A stretch of DNA of 64,000 nt, taken from assembly GCF_023283885.1 (NCBI RefSeq), contig NZ_JAKILA010000007.1, positions 104,012 to 168,011 of the forward strand, given 5' to 3'. The notes beneath the pieces were generated by a model. That model worked only from the letters and a program-made list of their open reading frames with translations, ran no database searches and was not told the origin of the DNA. Positions 19,815-27,194 of the stretch are shown one piece after another. Position 1 is the stretch's first letter. Each line of letters begins with the position of its first letter. Source of the stretch: Shewanella basaltis. GTDB lineage: Bacteria > Pseudomonadota > Gammaproteobacteria > Enterobacterales > Shewanellaceae. A program made the position numbers and the translations under genes.

Positions 19815-21140
19815 ATGGAACCATTACTATTGGCAGGATTTCAGTGTAATGAGCTAAATGACGTACTTTCTCAACTGCAGTTTAAGCTTTATTACATTCA
19901 GTCATACAATAAACAACAAATACCTTCTGATTGCTCACTTTGCTTAATCGATTTACGTAAAGGCAACATCATCAATGAGATTAATTATTTGGTGAGAGAG
20001 TTAGACCCCACAATTCATATCATAGTGTTAATTGATAAACCTCAGCTAGACAATGCCGACATTACAACGTTTATTGCTCAATTTGCCTGGGATTTTTGTA
20101 CCAGCCCTATTGATCCTGAAAGATTGGCAAAATGTTTGGGGCACGGTATTGGTTTGTCTAAGTTAAAACAACAGCATCAGCCCGCTGAAACTGATTCTCC
20201 CTGTAATGACCCTGAACAGCCCGTGACACAGTCAGCAGTTATGCAGCAGTTATTTAAGCAAGTTGAACGCGTTGCGCCTACTGATATTCCAGTGCTGATA
20301 CGAGGCGAGTCTGGCACGGGTAAAGAATTAGTTGCTACCAAACTACACCAGCAGTCTACTCGAAAAAACGGCCCCTTTGTTACCGTAAATTGTGGCGCTA
20401 TGGCCGCAGGTTTAGTGCAGTCGGAGTTATTTGGCCATGAAAAAGGTGCCTTTACTGGAGCAACGAGTAGTCGAAAAGGAAAAATTGCCCTTGCTGATGG
20501 TGGGACGTTATTTCTTGATGAAATAGGTGACTTACCTGCCGAGCTACAAGTTAATTTGTTACGGTTTTTACAAGAGGGCCTGTTTGACTCTGTTGGTGGC
20601 AGTTCACCTCAATCTAGCGATGTACGCATTTTAGCGGCAACCCATGTCGATTTAGAAAATGCCATTGATCAAGGTCAATTTAGATTAGATCTTTATTATC
20701 GGTTAAACGGAATTACGATTGAAACCCCAAGATTAAAAGATCGACGCGATGATATTATTGGTTTGGCAAATCGCTTTATTCGTATTTATTCAAACGAATA
20801 TGGCTTTGCAACAAAACCGTTATCGCAATCAGCAGTCCATGCTTTATTAAATTATCCCTGGCCTGGAAATGTCCGAGAGTTAATTAACCGGGTGCGTCGA
20901 GCGGTAGTATTGAGCGACACGCAACAAATAAGCGCACAAAACTTAGAATTAGCAAACATCGATAAAAAACGACACATGGCGTTATCGCTTAAAACATTAA
21001 AAGACACTGCTGAGAAACAAGCTTTACAACAGGCTATCTTGATTGCTGATGGTCAGGTTGAGTTAGCGGCGAGTTATTTAGATATTTCTCGAGCCACTTT
21101 TTATCGATTAATGGACAAACACGGTTTACCACTCGTTTAA
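19815..21140 (+). CDS. VpsR/FleQ-type sigma-54-dependent activator of the Fap operon
   Basis: Bacterial enhancer-binding protein of 441 residues from ATG 19815, where AAAGGAT lies just upstream; the open frame begins 11 codons earlier. Residues 1-120 form a receiver-like domain with CLIDLRKGN, resembling the VpsR N-terminal domain rather than a normal phosphorylated receiver. The AAA+ domain has Walker A GESGTGKE (164-171), the sigma-54 contact loop GAFTGA (211-216) and Walker B GGTLFLDEIGDL. A Fis-type helix-turn-helix (VELAASYLDISRATFYRLMDKHG) ends the protein. It lies directly upstream of a sigma-54 promoter and the amyloid operon, so it is the obvious activator. By analogy with VpsR and FleQ it may respond to c-di-GMP (inference). 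Confidence 0.88.
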   Translation: MEPLLLAGFQCNELNDVLSQLQFKLYYIQSYNKQQIPSDCSLCLIDLRKGNIINEINYLVRELDPTIHIIVLIDKPQLDNADITTFIAQFAWDFCTSPIDPERLAKCLGHGIGLSKLKQQHQPAETDSPCNDPEQPVTQSAVMQQLFKQVERVAPTDIPVLIRGESGTGKELVATKLHQQSTRKNGPFVTVNCGAMAAGLVQSELFGHEKGAFTGATSSRKGKIALADGGTLFLDEIGDLPAELQVNLLRFLQEGLFDSVGGSSPQSSDVRILAATHVDLENAIDQGQFRLDLYYRLNGITIETPRLKDRRDDIIGLANRFIRIYSNEYGFATKPLSQSAVHALLNYPWPGNVRELINRVRRAVVLSDTQQISAQNLELANIDKKRHMALSLKTLKDTAEKQALQQAILIADGQVELAASYLDISRATFYRLMDKHGLPLV

Positions 21141-21244
21141 CGTAAACTGACAGCCTACCTCTTATTTTATGTTTCAAGTCTTAATTTTAAGATTTTGCCC
21201 TAAAGAGAAATGTACCTCTAATTCAACCACCTAGCGTTTTATTA

Positions 21245-21258
21245 TCTCATTTTTGAGA
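21245..21258. promoter_or_regulatory. Palindrome upstream of the sigma-54 promoter, candidate activator site
   Basis: TCTCA-TTTT-TGAGA is centred about 60 bp upstream of the -24 element. That position is plausible for the enhancer site of the neighbouring activator, but the binding motif is unknown, so this is only a candidate. Confidence 0.3.
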
Positions 21259-21312
21259 CATATTTTTTTTGCCTTAAAATCTATCTATATGAAATGTATT
21301 GGTTTTTCATGC

Positions 21313-21328
21313 TGGCACGAGGGTTGCT
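21313..21328 (+). promoter_or_regulatory. Sigma-54 (-24/-12) promoter of the Fap-like operon
   Basis: TGGCAC-GAGGG-TTGCT matches the sigma-54 consensus TGGCAC-N5-TTGCW exactly, with correct spacing. It lies about 35 bp upstream of the first operon ATG (21362) and about 170 bp after the stop of the sigma-54 activator gene. Confidence 0.92.
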
Positions 21329-21361
21329 ATCTCTTGGTATCAAGTATGGAAGGAACATCTT

Positions 21362-21982
21362 ATGGATATCATTAGCCCAGTACATTGTCGGTTGCTGCCA
21401 TTGTCATTAACGCGACTAATGCAATTAAGTTTGCTGTTACTGACTGCGCAATCTCAAGCTGATGATTCGAGTTTGATAGGTTCGCATGTGGTACAAAGTG
21501 CTGCTGGTCGAGTGAGTATTAATCAGGCCGCTGGTCACTTTAATATTCAGTCTAACAGTCATGCATTGGGTCAACGTACTGAGATTAACACAATCAATTA
21601 CACGCACCTGTCTCAATCCACTTCACTGTTAGAGGATGGTCAGGCACTTAATTCGGTGATTGAGAGTAAGGCATTTACTCAATTTCAAGGGTTAGCCAGT
21701 GTGAATCAAGTGAGCGGTGAGCTCAACATGCAGGCCAATATTGGCACAATTGCCATGGACTCCACACTCGAAACCATCATGGGCCAAGGCTTAAGTGATT
21801 CGGCGTTAACTCATGTGGCAAGCCGAGCTAGCCCGTCAACTTATCAAGTCTCACATTATCAAGCCGAAATTGCCCCAGACAGTTTTTTGGATGCACAAGG
21901 CGTCATGCAAATTAATCAGATTTCTGGCGATAAAAATATTGCCATTAACCAATTCTCGCTGCAGTTACCCAGTGGGAATTAA
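21362..21982 (+). CDS. fapB: FapB-like minor amyloid/nucleator protein
   Basis: Exported 206-residue protein. The start at 21362 follows an AAGGA and lies after the sigma-54 promoter; the longer open frame starts upstream of the expected transcript. A hydrophobic signal ends near AQSQAD (about 28-33). The mature part has three imperfect repeats of the form G-x3-N-Q-x2-G-x2-N-x-Q-x-N: GRVSINQAAGHFNIQSN (49-65), GLASVNQVSGELNMQAN (110-126) and GVMQINQISGDKNIAIN (180-196), separated by linkers of about 45 and 55 residues. Such Asn/Gln-rich triple repeats with long linkers characterise FapB and FapC amyloid subunits of Pseudomonas. The shorter and more degenerate repeats suggest the nucleator rather than the main fibre subunit, which is inference. 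Confidence 0.72.
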   Translation: MDIISPVHCRLLPLSLTRLMQLSLLLLTAQSQADDSSLIGSHVVQSAAGRVSINQAAGHFNIQSNSHALGQRTEINTINYTHLSQSTSLLEDGQALNSVIESKAFTQFQGLASVNQVSGELNMQANIGTIAMDSTLETIMGQGLSDSALTHVASRASPSTYQVSHYQAEIAPDSFLDAQGVMQINQISGDKNIAINQFSLQLPSGN

Positions 21983-22007
21983 CCATCATCGATCGGAGGA
22001 AAGGAAG

Positions 22008-23078
22008 ATGAAACAGCTAACTCTAGTGCTAAGTATTGCAGCAATAATGAGTGGTTCTGCATATGCAAATGGAATGACAGAAACAGACAGTAGTGTTGAA
22101 TTAGATAAAAAAGTAAAAGTAACCAAAAATTTAAGTTATGAAGGCGCCATAACCATAGAGGGTAGTATTTCTGCCAATGGGCTGGGTATGGCGGTAGTGG
22201 AAAATGTGCAAGAGTCCAGTGCCAACATGGTTGTTGACTACTACCATGAGAATGATGCGCAAATTACCGGTAACGCGTTTGAAAATTCAAGCGGTAATAT
22301 TGGCGTAAACCAGGCAGCTGGTGAGTTTAATGCACAATCAAATTCTGCCGCGCTTGCAGCAATTGATGCCGGTTTTGCATTTGGCTCAGGTGATGCTGAA
22401 ATTTTCAGTACCCAGGTTGGGGGATTTAATACAGTATGGAATGACGCTTCAACCAACACATCGACCATTGACGGCGCTTCATTTATGAATGCAACCGGTA
22501 ACATAGGTGTCAATGTGGTTGCGGGGAGTAATAATCTGCAAGCCAACAATATGGCTGCATCGACGTATAGCGGTGCACTCGGTGAGGCGAGTGTCTCAAA
22601 TGTTCAGCAAACCGGTCATAACTATTCAGATAATATTAGCGTGGTGCAAGGTTCAATAGAATATGCCCAGGTTAACCTTGATTTAAATGCAGAGGGCAGT
22701 TATGGCGGCACATCTGCTTTGGCTGAAGCATATTACCCTGAGGTTATTCTAGAAGGTAATGGTGAGCACAATTCTGGTCCGGGTGAAGTTGTTGGCCATA
22801 TCGACTTTGATACCGAGAACCCTTCAGGTGCAGAAGTCATGACCTTTGATGAAGAAGGTGATTTAGCCCTAAATGGTACTGTGAGTGGTGTATTACCTTA
22901 TTTTGTTGAAACCGTCACTCAACAAACCAGTAATGCTTCTTTGTTAGCGGGAACCGCTTTCCAAGGGGCATCGGGTAACATTGGTGTTAACTTGGCAAGT
23001 GGTACAGGTAATTTGCAGTCTAACAACCTGTCGTTAGCAACAATGAATGCGACTCCAGATCTTATTTCAGTTGAATAG
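22008..23078 (+). CDS. fapC: FapC-like major amyloid fibre subunit
   Basis: Exported 356-residue protein, start ATG 22008 with GGAGGAAAGGAAG upstream. The signal peptide ends near GSAYA-NG (20/21). Three near-identical repeats are seen: GNIGVNQAAGEFNAQSN (96-112), GNIGVNVVAGSNNLQAN (164-180) and GNIGVNLASGTGNLQSN (323-339), matching the GVNVAAG-type repeats of Pseudomonas FapC. The second linker is about 140 residues, acidic and Gly/Ser/Asn-rich. No Cys is present, so the C-terminal CxxC known from Pseudomonas FapC is absent. It lies 25 nt after the fapB-like gene and is followed by a stable hairpin that may protect this part of the message. Confidence 0.78.
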   Translation: MKQLTLVLSIAAIMSGSAYANGMTETDSSVELDKKVKVTKNLSYEGAITIEGSISANGLGMAVVENVQESSANMVVDYYHENDAQITGNAFENSSGNIGVNQAAGEFNAQSNSAALAAIDAGFAFGSGDAEIFSTQVGGFNTVWNDASTNTSTIDGASFMNATGNIGVNVVAGSNNLQANNMAASTYSGALGEASVSNVQQTGHNYSDNISVVQGSIEYAQVNLDLNAEGSYGGTSALAEAYYPEVILEGNGEHNSGPGEVVGHIDFDTENPSGAEVMTFDEEGDLALNGTVSGVLPYFVETVTQQTSNASLLAGTAFQGASGNIGVNLASGTGNLQSNNLSLATMNATPDLISVE

Positions 23079-23109
23079 CGCGCATTCTATCTAAACGTTA
23101 TGAATAAGG

Positions 23110-23127
23110 CAGGGGGGTAACCCCCTG
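23110..23127 (+). terminator. GUAA-loop hairpin between the fapC-like and fapD-like genes
   Basis: CAGGGGG (23110-23116), loop GTAA, CCCCCTG (23121-23127). There is no T-run, so it is a poor terminator. It is more likely a 3' stabiliser or partial attenuator. The only purine-rich block near the following ATG (23137) is this GGGGGG, which would be buried in the stem. Confidence 0.6.
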
Positions 23128-23136
23128 ATTCATATT

Positions 23137-23841
23137 ATGAGTAACACAACTTCAACGGTATTGGCCTTATTGATCTTGGTTGGCTTTGTTCTCCCGACTC
23201 GCTGTTTTGCTGCCAGTATCCCATTAACGGGAGTGGTGCCTGGTATGGGGACATACGCTAAGCCGATTCAAAGTATTCGTGAGCGCAAGTTTGAATATGT
23301 TATTGAACAAAAAACGGATTTTTCATGTGGCGCTGCGAGTTTAGCGAGTTTGTTAAAGTTTGCTTATGATCGCCATGACATTAATGAACAAAAAGTACTT
23401 CTGGGCATGTTAGAACATGCCGATTTAAGTTTGGTAAAAGAGCAAGGTTTTTCACTGCTTAACATGAAGCATTATCTGCAATCCCAAGGGTTAAGAGGGC
23501 GCGGCTATAAAGTCGGTGAAGCGGAGATGTCGTTGTTAAAAATCCCTGCAATTGTCCTGCTCAATGATGGGGGCTACAGCCACTTTGTGGTGTTTCGTCG
23601 CCATGATGACGGCGAGGTGTATTTAGGTGATCCCGCGCTGGGTAATCGGATTATGAGCATGGATGAGTTTAAGCAAAAATGGAATGGCGTGGTGTTTGTG
23701 GTGATAGGCCAAGATTATCGACGTGATAATCCATTGTTACACCCTCGAGCAAAACTGACATTCAGAGCGCTGGATCCGCTTTCACCTATGACCGATGCAC
23801 AGTTACTCGAGTTTGGTTTTTCGCATTCAGATATGCTTTAA
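23137..23841 (+). CDS. fapD: FapD-like exported C39 peptidase
   Basis: A 234-residue papain-fold protease of family C39 with a signal peptide (ALLILVGFVLPTRCFAA). The nucleophile Cys64 lies in DFSCGAASLASLL, His149 in GYSHFVVF and Asp165 in LGDPALGN, all in the expected order. Unlike bacteriocin exporters it has no ABC transporter part, so it acts in the periplasm. This is the layout of FapD, whose protease activity is needed for Fap fibre export in Pseudomonas. The start has no free Shine-Dalgarno, as the G-rich block upstream is in a hairpin, so low translation relative to the fibre gene is likely. Confidence 0.8.
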   Translation: MSNTTSTVLALLILVGFVLPTRCFAASIPLTGVVPGMGTYAKPIQSIRERKFEYVIEQKTDFSCGAASLASLLKFAYDRHDINEQKVLLGMLEHADLSLVKEQGFSLLNMKHYLQSQGLRGRGYKVGEAEMSLLKIPAIVLLNDGGYSHFVVFRRHDDGEVYLGDPALGNRIMSMDEFKQKWNGVVFVVIGQDYRRDNPLLHPRAKLTFRALDPLSPMTDAQLLEFGFSHSDML

Positions 23842-23851
23842 GGAGGAAGGT

Positions 23852-24565
23852 ATGAAACTAAGCATGATGCTATTACTGACTATTGCTTCGCCAGCTATGG
23901 CCAGTTCACCTTCATTGACGGTATTTCAACACAGCCAAGTGTTAACCGATTTTGAATTAGACTCAATGAAAGGTAAATACACGAATAATGGCCAAGATTA
24001 TTATTTTGGCTTACAAATGCAAACTCAGTTTATTCAAGATAATGGCGTTCAGCAGCAAGTGGGAATGCAAATTGAGGTGAGCCAAGTCAATAACCTACCA
24101 TCAATCAATATTACCGTTAGCGATCCTCATGCCGTAGATAGCCAACAAGATTTTCAGCTCGATTCGTTAGGGCAATCAGCAGGTTTACAGCAACGCATTC
24201 AAATTGCGGGCAGCGACAATCTAGCGGTAAATGAGTTAGACATGGCTCAGGGACGATTAACACCGCTGCCACTGGGGATTCAGGTGTCTGTTGGTACCAC
24301 GCTGGTTAGCCAAAATGGCAACACGACATTTTCTGTCAATGGCAATACCTTGGGTTATCAAGTTGAACTGGCATCGGGTAGTGCAACTCAAGGCATGAGC
24401 TATCAAAATGGCAATGGCCAGTTGGTGCAAAGCATTTTTATTGACGGACTCAGTCATGGTGTCATAAATCAGTCTACACTGAGGTATGACGGTATGCCTG
24501 TGGGACCAATAGAATCCAATATACTTGGTAGGCAAATCAGTGATTTAACTGCTTTCGGATTTTAA
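23852..24565 (+). CDS. fapE: FapE-like exported protein
   Basis: A 237-residue protein starting at ATG 23852 with AGGAGG directly upstream; the open frame runs 19 codons further 5'. The signal peptide is LSMMLLLTIASPAMA-SS. Soon after comes LTDFELDSMKGKYTNNGQDYYFG (about 31-53), recalling the short LxxxEMxxLRGRY segment of FapE-like proteins. The rest is rich in Gln, Asn and Ser, lacks Cys and is predicted mostly beta. In Pseudomonas FapE is secreted and found in fibres. The match is by position and a short motif, so the name is tentative. The RGRY/KGKY-like segment could be a processing site for the C39 peptidase (speculation). Confidence 0.6.
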   Translation: MKLSMMLLLTIASPAMASSPSLTVFQHSQVLTDFELDSMKGKYTNNGQDYYFGLQMQTQFIQDNGVQQQVGMQIEVSQVNNLPSINITVSDPHAVDSQQDFQLDSLGQSAGLQQRIQIAGSDNLAVNELDMAQGRLTPLPLGIQVSVGTTLVSQNGNTTFSVNGNTLGYQVELASGSATQGMSYQNGNGQLVQSIFIDGLSHGVINQSTLRYDGMPVGPIESNILGRQISDLTAFGF

Positions 24566-24594
24566 TTCATTTTGTACAAGCCAAGGATGTATTT

Positions 24595-25896
24595 ATGAAT
24601 AAGAAATGGACCTCAGCTGTCGCAGTGGTATTGCCAAGTTTGTTAGCAATACCCGCGTACGCTGCAGACACTCATTCCCAAGTCTCCTCCGCTGCCACGC
24701 TATCTGAGCAAGACATTGCCGAACTTAAGCAGAAGCTGATCCAGTTGAATCAGCAAATTAAACTACAACAACAAACGATTAACCAGATGGCCCAGCAGGT
24801 TCTTAAACAAGAAGCATTAATAAGGCAGACTACTACGCCTACATCAAGCCAACAAACCGCTCCGCCGCAAGTTGCGCAACGACCACAAACTGAAAACACT
24901 CAACAAGCCTCAACAACACAAAACAGTGCTGAACGAAAAAAAGCACCAGACAGAGCAAGAAGTACTGATGACGTACTGCAAGAAGCCCATAATGTCTTTA
25001 CCCGTAAGTTTACCGTTGAGCCGTCATTTACTTACAGTTATTACAGCCGTAAAGATCTTATTCTCAGAGGTTTTTTAGCCCTGGATGCGATTTTTTTGGG
25101 TAATTTAAATTTAGATCGCATTCGAACTAACACCACTCAATTTGATCTTACTACGCGTTATACATTAAATGATTATTGGCAATTCGAAATAGGCTTGCCC
25201 TACCTGTATCGCTGGAGTCAATATGATTCCGTTGGGGAAGGAAATTCTAGTCAACGTTATGAAACAGCAAAAATCAGTGGTGGCCAAATAGGTGATATGA
25301 CCGCAGCCGTTTATTATCGCTTAAATACCGAATCCTATGATTGGCCTGATTGGGTGTGGAACGTCAAGGTTCGCGCCCCGACGGGAAGAGATCCATTTGG
25401 TATCGCACTGGAGACATCTGACACAGGTAATTTAACCTACCCGACTGAAATGGCATCGGGCTCGGGTGTGTGGAGTGTGTCTACCGGCTTTAGCCTAGCC
25501 AAAACTTTTGATCCGGCTATCGTCTTTTTTAACGTTAATTATGGCGCAAGTTTTAAAGAAAAATTTGATGATCTTTCTGGCGCAGCAGGCAAAAGCCCTG
25601 GCGAAATTGACCTGGGTAACTACTTTGATTACAGCTTAGGCTTAGCATTTGCCGTGTCTGAACGCATGAGTTTAAGCATGAGCTTTAATCAACGTTTTTA
25701 CAGCAAAACGAAGCAAAGGCCTGAAGGCGGAGAATGGGAAAAAATCCCTCGAACAGACACGAACACCGCCAGTTTAGGTATTGGTGCAACATTAGCTTTG
25801 TCACCTAATTTGTCAATGGTGACCTCCATTGGTGCAGGTCTTACGGAAGACTCTCCAGACTATCAAATTAGTTTACGCTTTCCTTACCGTTTCTAG
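24595..25896 (+). CDS. fapF: FapF-like outer-membrane secretion channel
   Basis: A 433-residue protein with a signal peptide (VAVVLPSLLAIPAYA-A). Residues about 38-82 form a coiled coil with heptads (ELKQKLIQLNQQIKLQQQTINQMAQQ), followed by a Gln/Thr/Pro-rich linker (83-125). From about 140 there are alternating beta strands with aromatic girdles, ending SLRFPYRF, the C-terminal Phe typical of outer-membrane barrels. Pseudomonas FapF is a trimeric barrel gated by an N-terminal coiled coil that exports Fap subunits, and the layout here is the same. It is the last gene of the operon; its TAG stop lies inside the CTAG end of a MITE-like repeat. Confidence 0.8.
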   Translation: MNKKWTSAVAVVLPSLLAIPAYAADTHSQVSSAATLSEQDIAELKQKLIQLNQQIKLQQQTINQMAQQVLKQEALIRQTTTPTSSQQTAPPQVAQRPQTENTQQASTTQNSAERKKAPDRARSTDDVLQEAHNVFTRKFTVEPSFTYSYYSRKDLILRGFLALDAIFLGNLNLDRIRTNTTQFDLTTRYTLNDYWQFEIGLPYLYRWSQYDSVGEGNSSQRYETAKISGGQIGDMTAAVYYRLNTESYDWPDWVWNVKVRAPTGRDPFGIALETSDTGNLTYPTEMASGSGVWSVSTGFSLAKTFDPAIVFFNVNYGASFKEKFDDLSGAAGKSPGEIDLGNYFDYSLGLAFAVSERMSLSMSFNQRFYSKTKQRPEGGEWEKIPRTDTNTASLGIGATLALSPNLSMVTSIGAGLTEDSPDYQISLRFPYRF

Positions 25897-26101
25897 TCGC
25901 TGTTGTGCTTTGCTGGTTGAATTTTGTCTGAGTTAACAAGGTTTTTAGCCGAACCTTTCAGGCAGATTTTGTTGGCCATTTTTACTGCGTTATCGACTTT
26001 TTATGTAGAATAACGACACCTCAAGGTGTCTGCCGCGCACGTGTTTATGAGTCATGGCCAACAATTGGCTGCAAAAACCTTGAAAGATCAACCGACCCTA
26101 A
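25893..26101. mobile_element. MITE-like element, family 1 copy B (reverse)
   Basis: A 209-bp element in the opposite orientation to copies A and C. It starts CTAGTCGCTGTTGTGCTTTG and ends AAAGATCAACCGACCCTAA. It shares GCTGGTTGAATTTTGT, TTTTTAGCCGAACC and the internal GCGTTATCGACTTTTTATGTAG (in two parts) with copy C. Its left CTAG supplies the stop codon of the fapF-like gene, and it fills the gap to the convergent LysR gene. Confidence 0.75.
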
Positions 26102-26155
26102 TTGATGCCCTCTAGCAGTAATATGGTGTGAGCTGTGCGAGGGCATAGCCCTGTG

Positions 26156-27067
26156 TTATCCCATCATCGAGTGCAACGATTCTTGGCTGGTATAGCGTTT
26201 TGTGAAAAAGTCTAAAAATGCGCTAATGTTTGTGGCAAGTTGACGTCTACTTGAATATACCCCATAGACTTTAAATGACTCCATTGGCCAGTCTTGTAAA
26301 ATAGGTACAAGACTTCCTGATGCTAACTCTTGCTTACAGCTGGTGTTAGACAACATCGCTATGCCAAAATCATCGAGTGCCAATCGTTTTACCATACTGG
26401 CACTGTTTACTCGTACTTTACGTTTAAACGTAGCCATCATTTTACGATTCCCTTTGCCAAGTGGCCAAATGGGGGCAGACAAGGTGGTTCCCAACAATAT
26501 ACCGTCATGTTGAGCCAGTTCTTGTGGTGTCGCAGGGGTGTTATATTTTTTTATATAACCCGGGCTTGCGACTAAAATAGGTTGGCGCTCAAACAATAAT
26601 CTGGCGACCAAATCTGATGATTGTAGGGGACCATATTTTATGGCGATATCGTAACCTTCACCCACGAGTCCTACATCGTTGTCGGTAAATTGAATGTCGA
26701 GTTCAATATTAGGGTATAGGCGCATAAAGCTGGAGCATAAATGACCAATGACGTCTTGGGAAAATGACACCGGAATGGCAATGCGTAATGAACCTGAAAT
26801 ATCAGTATGGGTATTCTCTATTATGGCTTTAGCGGCTTCAATTTCGTGACTAATAGAATCACAGTGCTGAAAAAACAATGCGCCAACTTGCGTTAGGCTT
26901 AAATTTCGGGTGTCTCGTTGTAATAATCGCACCCCAAGTTGCTCTTCTAATTGGGCAACTTTACGACTAATTGTTGATTTAGGTTGTCCGATGTCTCGTG
27001 CAGCTTGAGAGAAGCCTTTGGCTCTTACAACCGCTGCAAACAGCATCATACCGTTCAAATCGGGCAT
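26156..27067 (-). CDS. LysR family transcriptional regulator
   Basis: A 303-residue LysR-type regulator. The N-terminal winged helix (MLFAAVVRAKGFSQAARDIGQPKSTISRKVAQLEEQLGVRLLQR) is clear, followed by a periplasmic-binding-protein-like effector domain starting SGSLRIAIPVSF. It resembles the CrgA/AphB-like subgroup in beginning PDLNGMMLFAAVV. It is divergent from the carboxylase fusion gene across 127 bp, so it may control that gene. The effector is unknown. Confidence 0.9.
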   Translation of the reverse strand: MPDLNGMMLFAAVVRAKGFSQAARDIGQPKSTISRKVAQLEEQLGVRLLQRDTRNLSLTQVGALFFQHCDSISHEIEAAKAIIENTHTDISGSLRIAIPVSFSQDVIGHLCSSFMRLYPNIELDIQFTDNDVGLVGEGYDIAIKYGPLQSSDLVARLLFERQPILVASPGYIKKYNTPATPQELAQHDGILLGTTLSAPIWPLGKGNRKMMATFKRKVRVNSASMVKRLALDDFGIAMLSNTSCKQELASGSLVPILQDWPMESFKVYGVYSSRRQLATNISAFLDFFTKRYTSQESLHSMMG

Positions 27068-27194
27068 TTTAGTCTCACTGTCTCATTAATGGAACAAAGC
27101 GTCCATGGTAGTTTATATGGTAATTTGCCCACTAACAAAGTTATATTTACGAGCTATAAAAATTTCAGAGGCTATATAAGCAGAGGATCTAAGG

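Noticed and set aside
22241..22549. 102-codon frame antisense to the FapC-like repeats
   Set aside because: It follows from the repeated Asn/Gly/Val codons on the coding strand; no promoter, start signal or family supports it.
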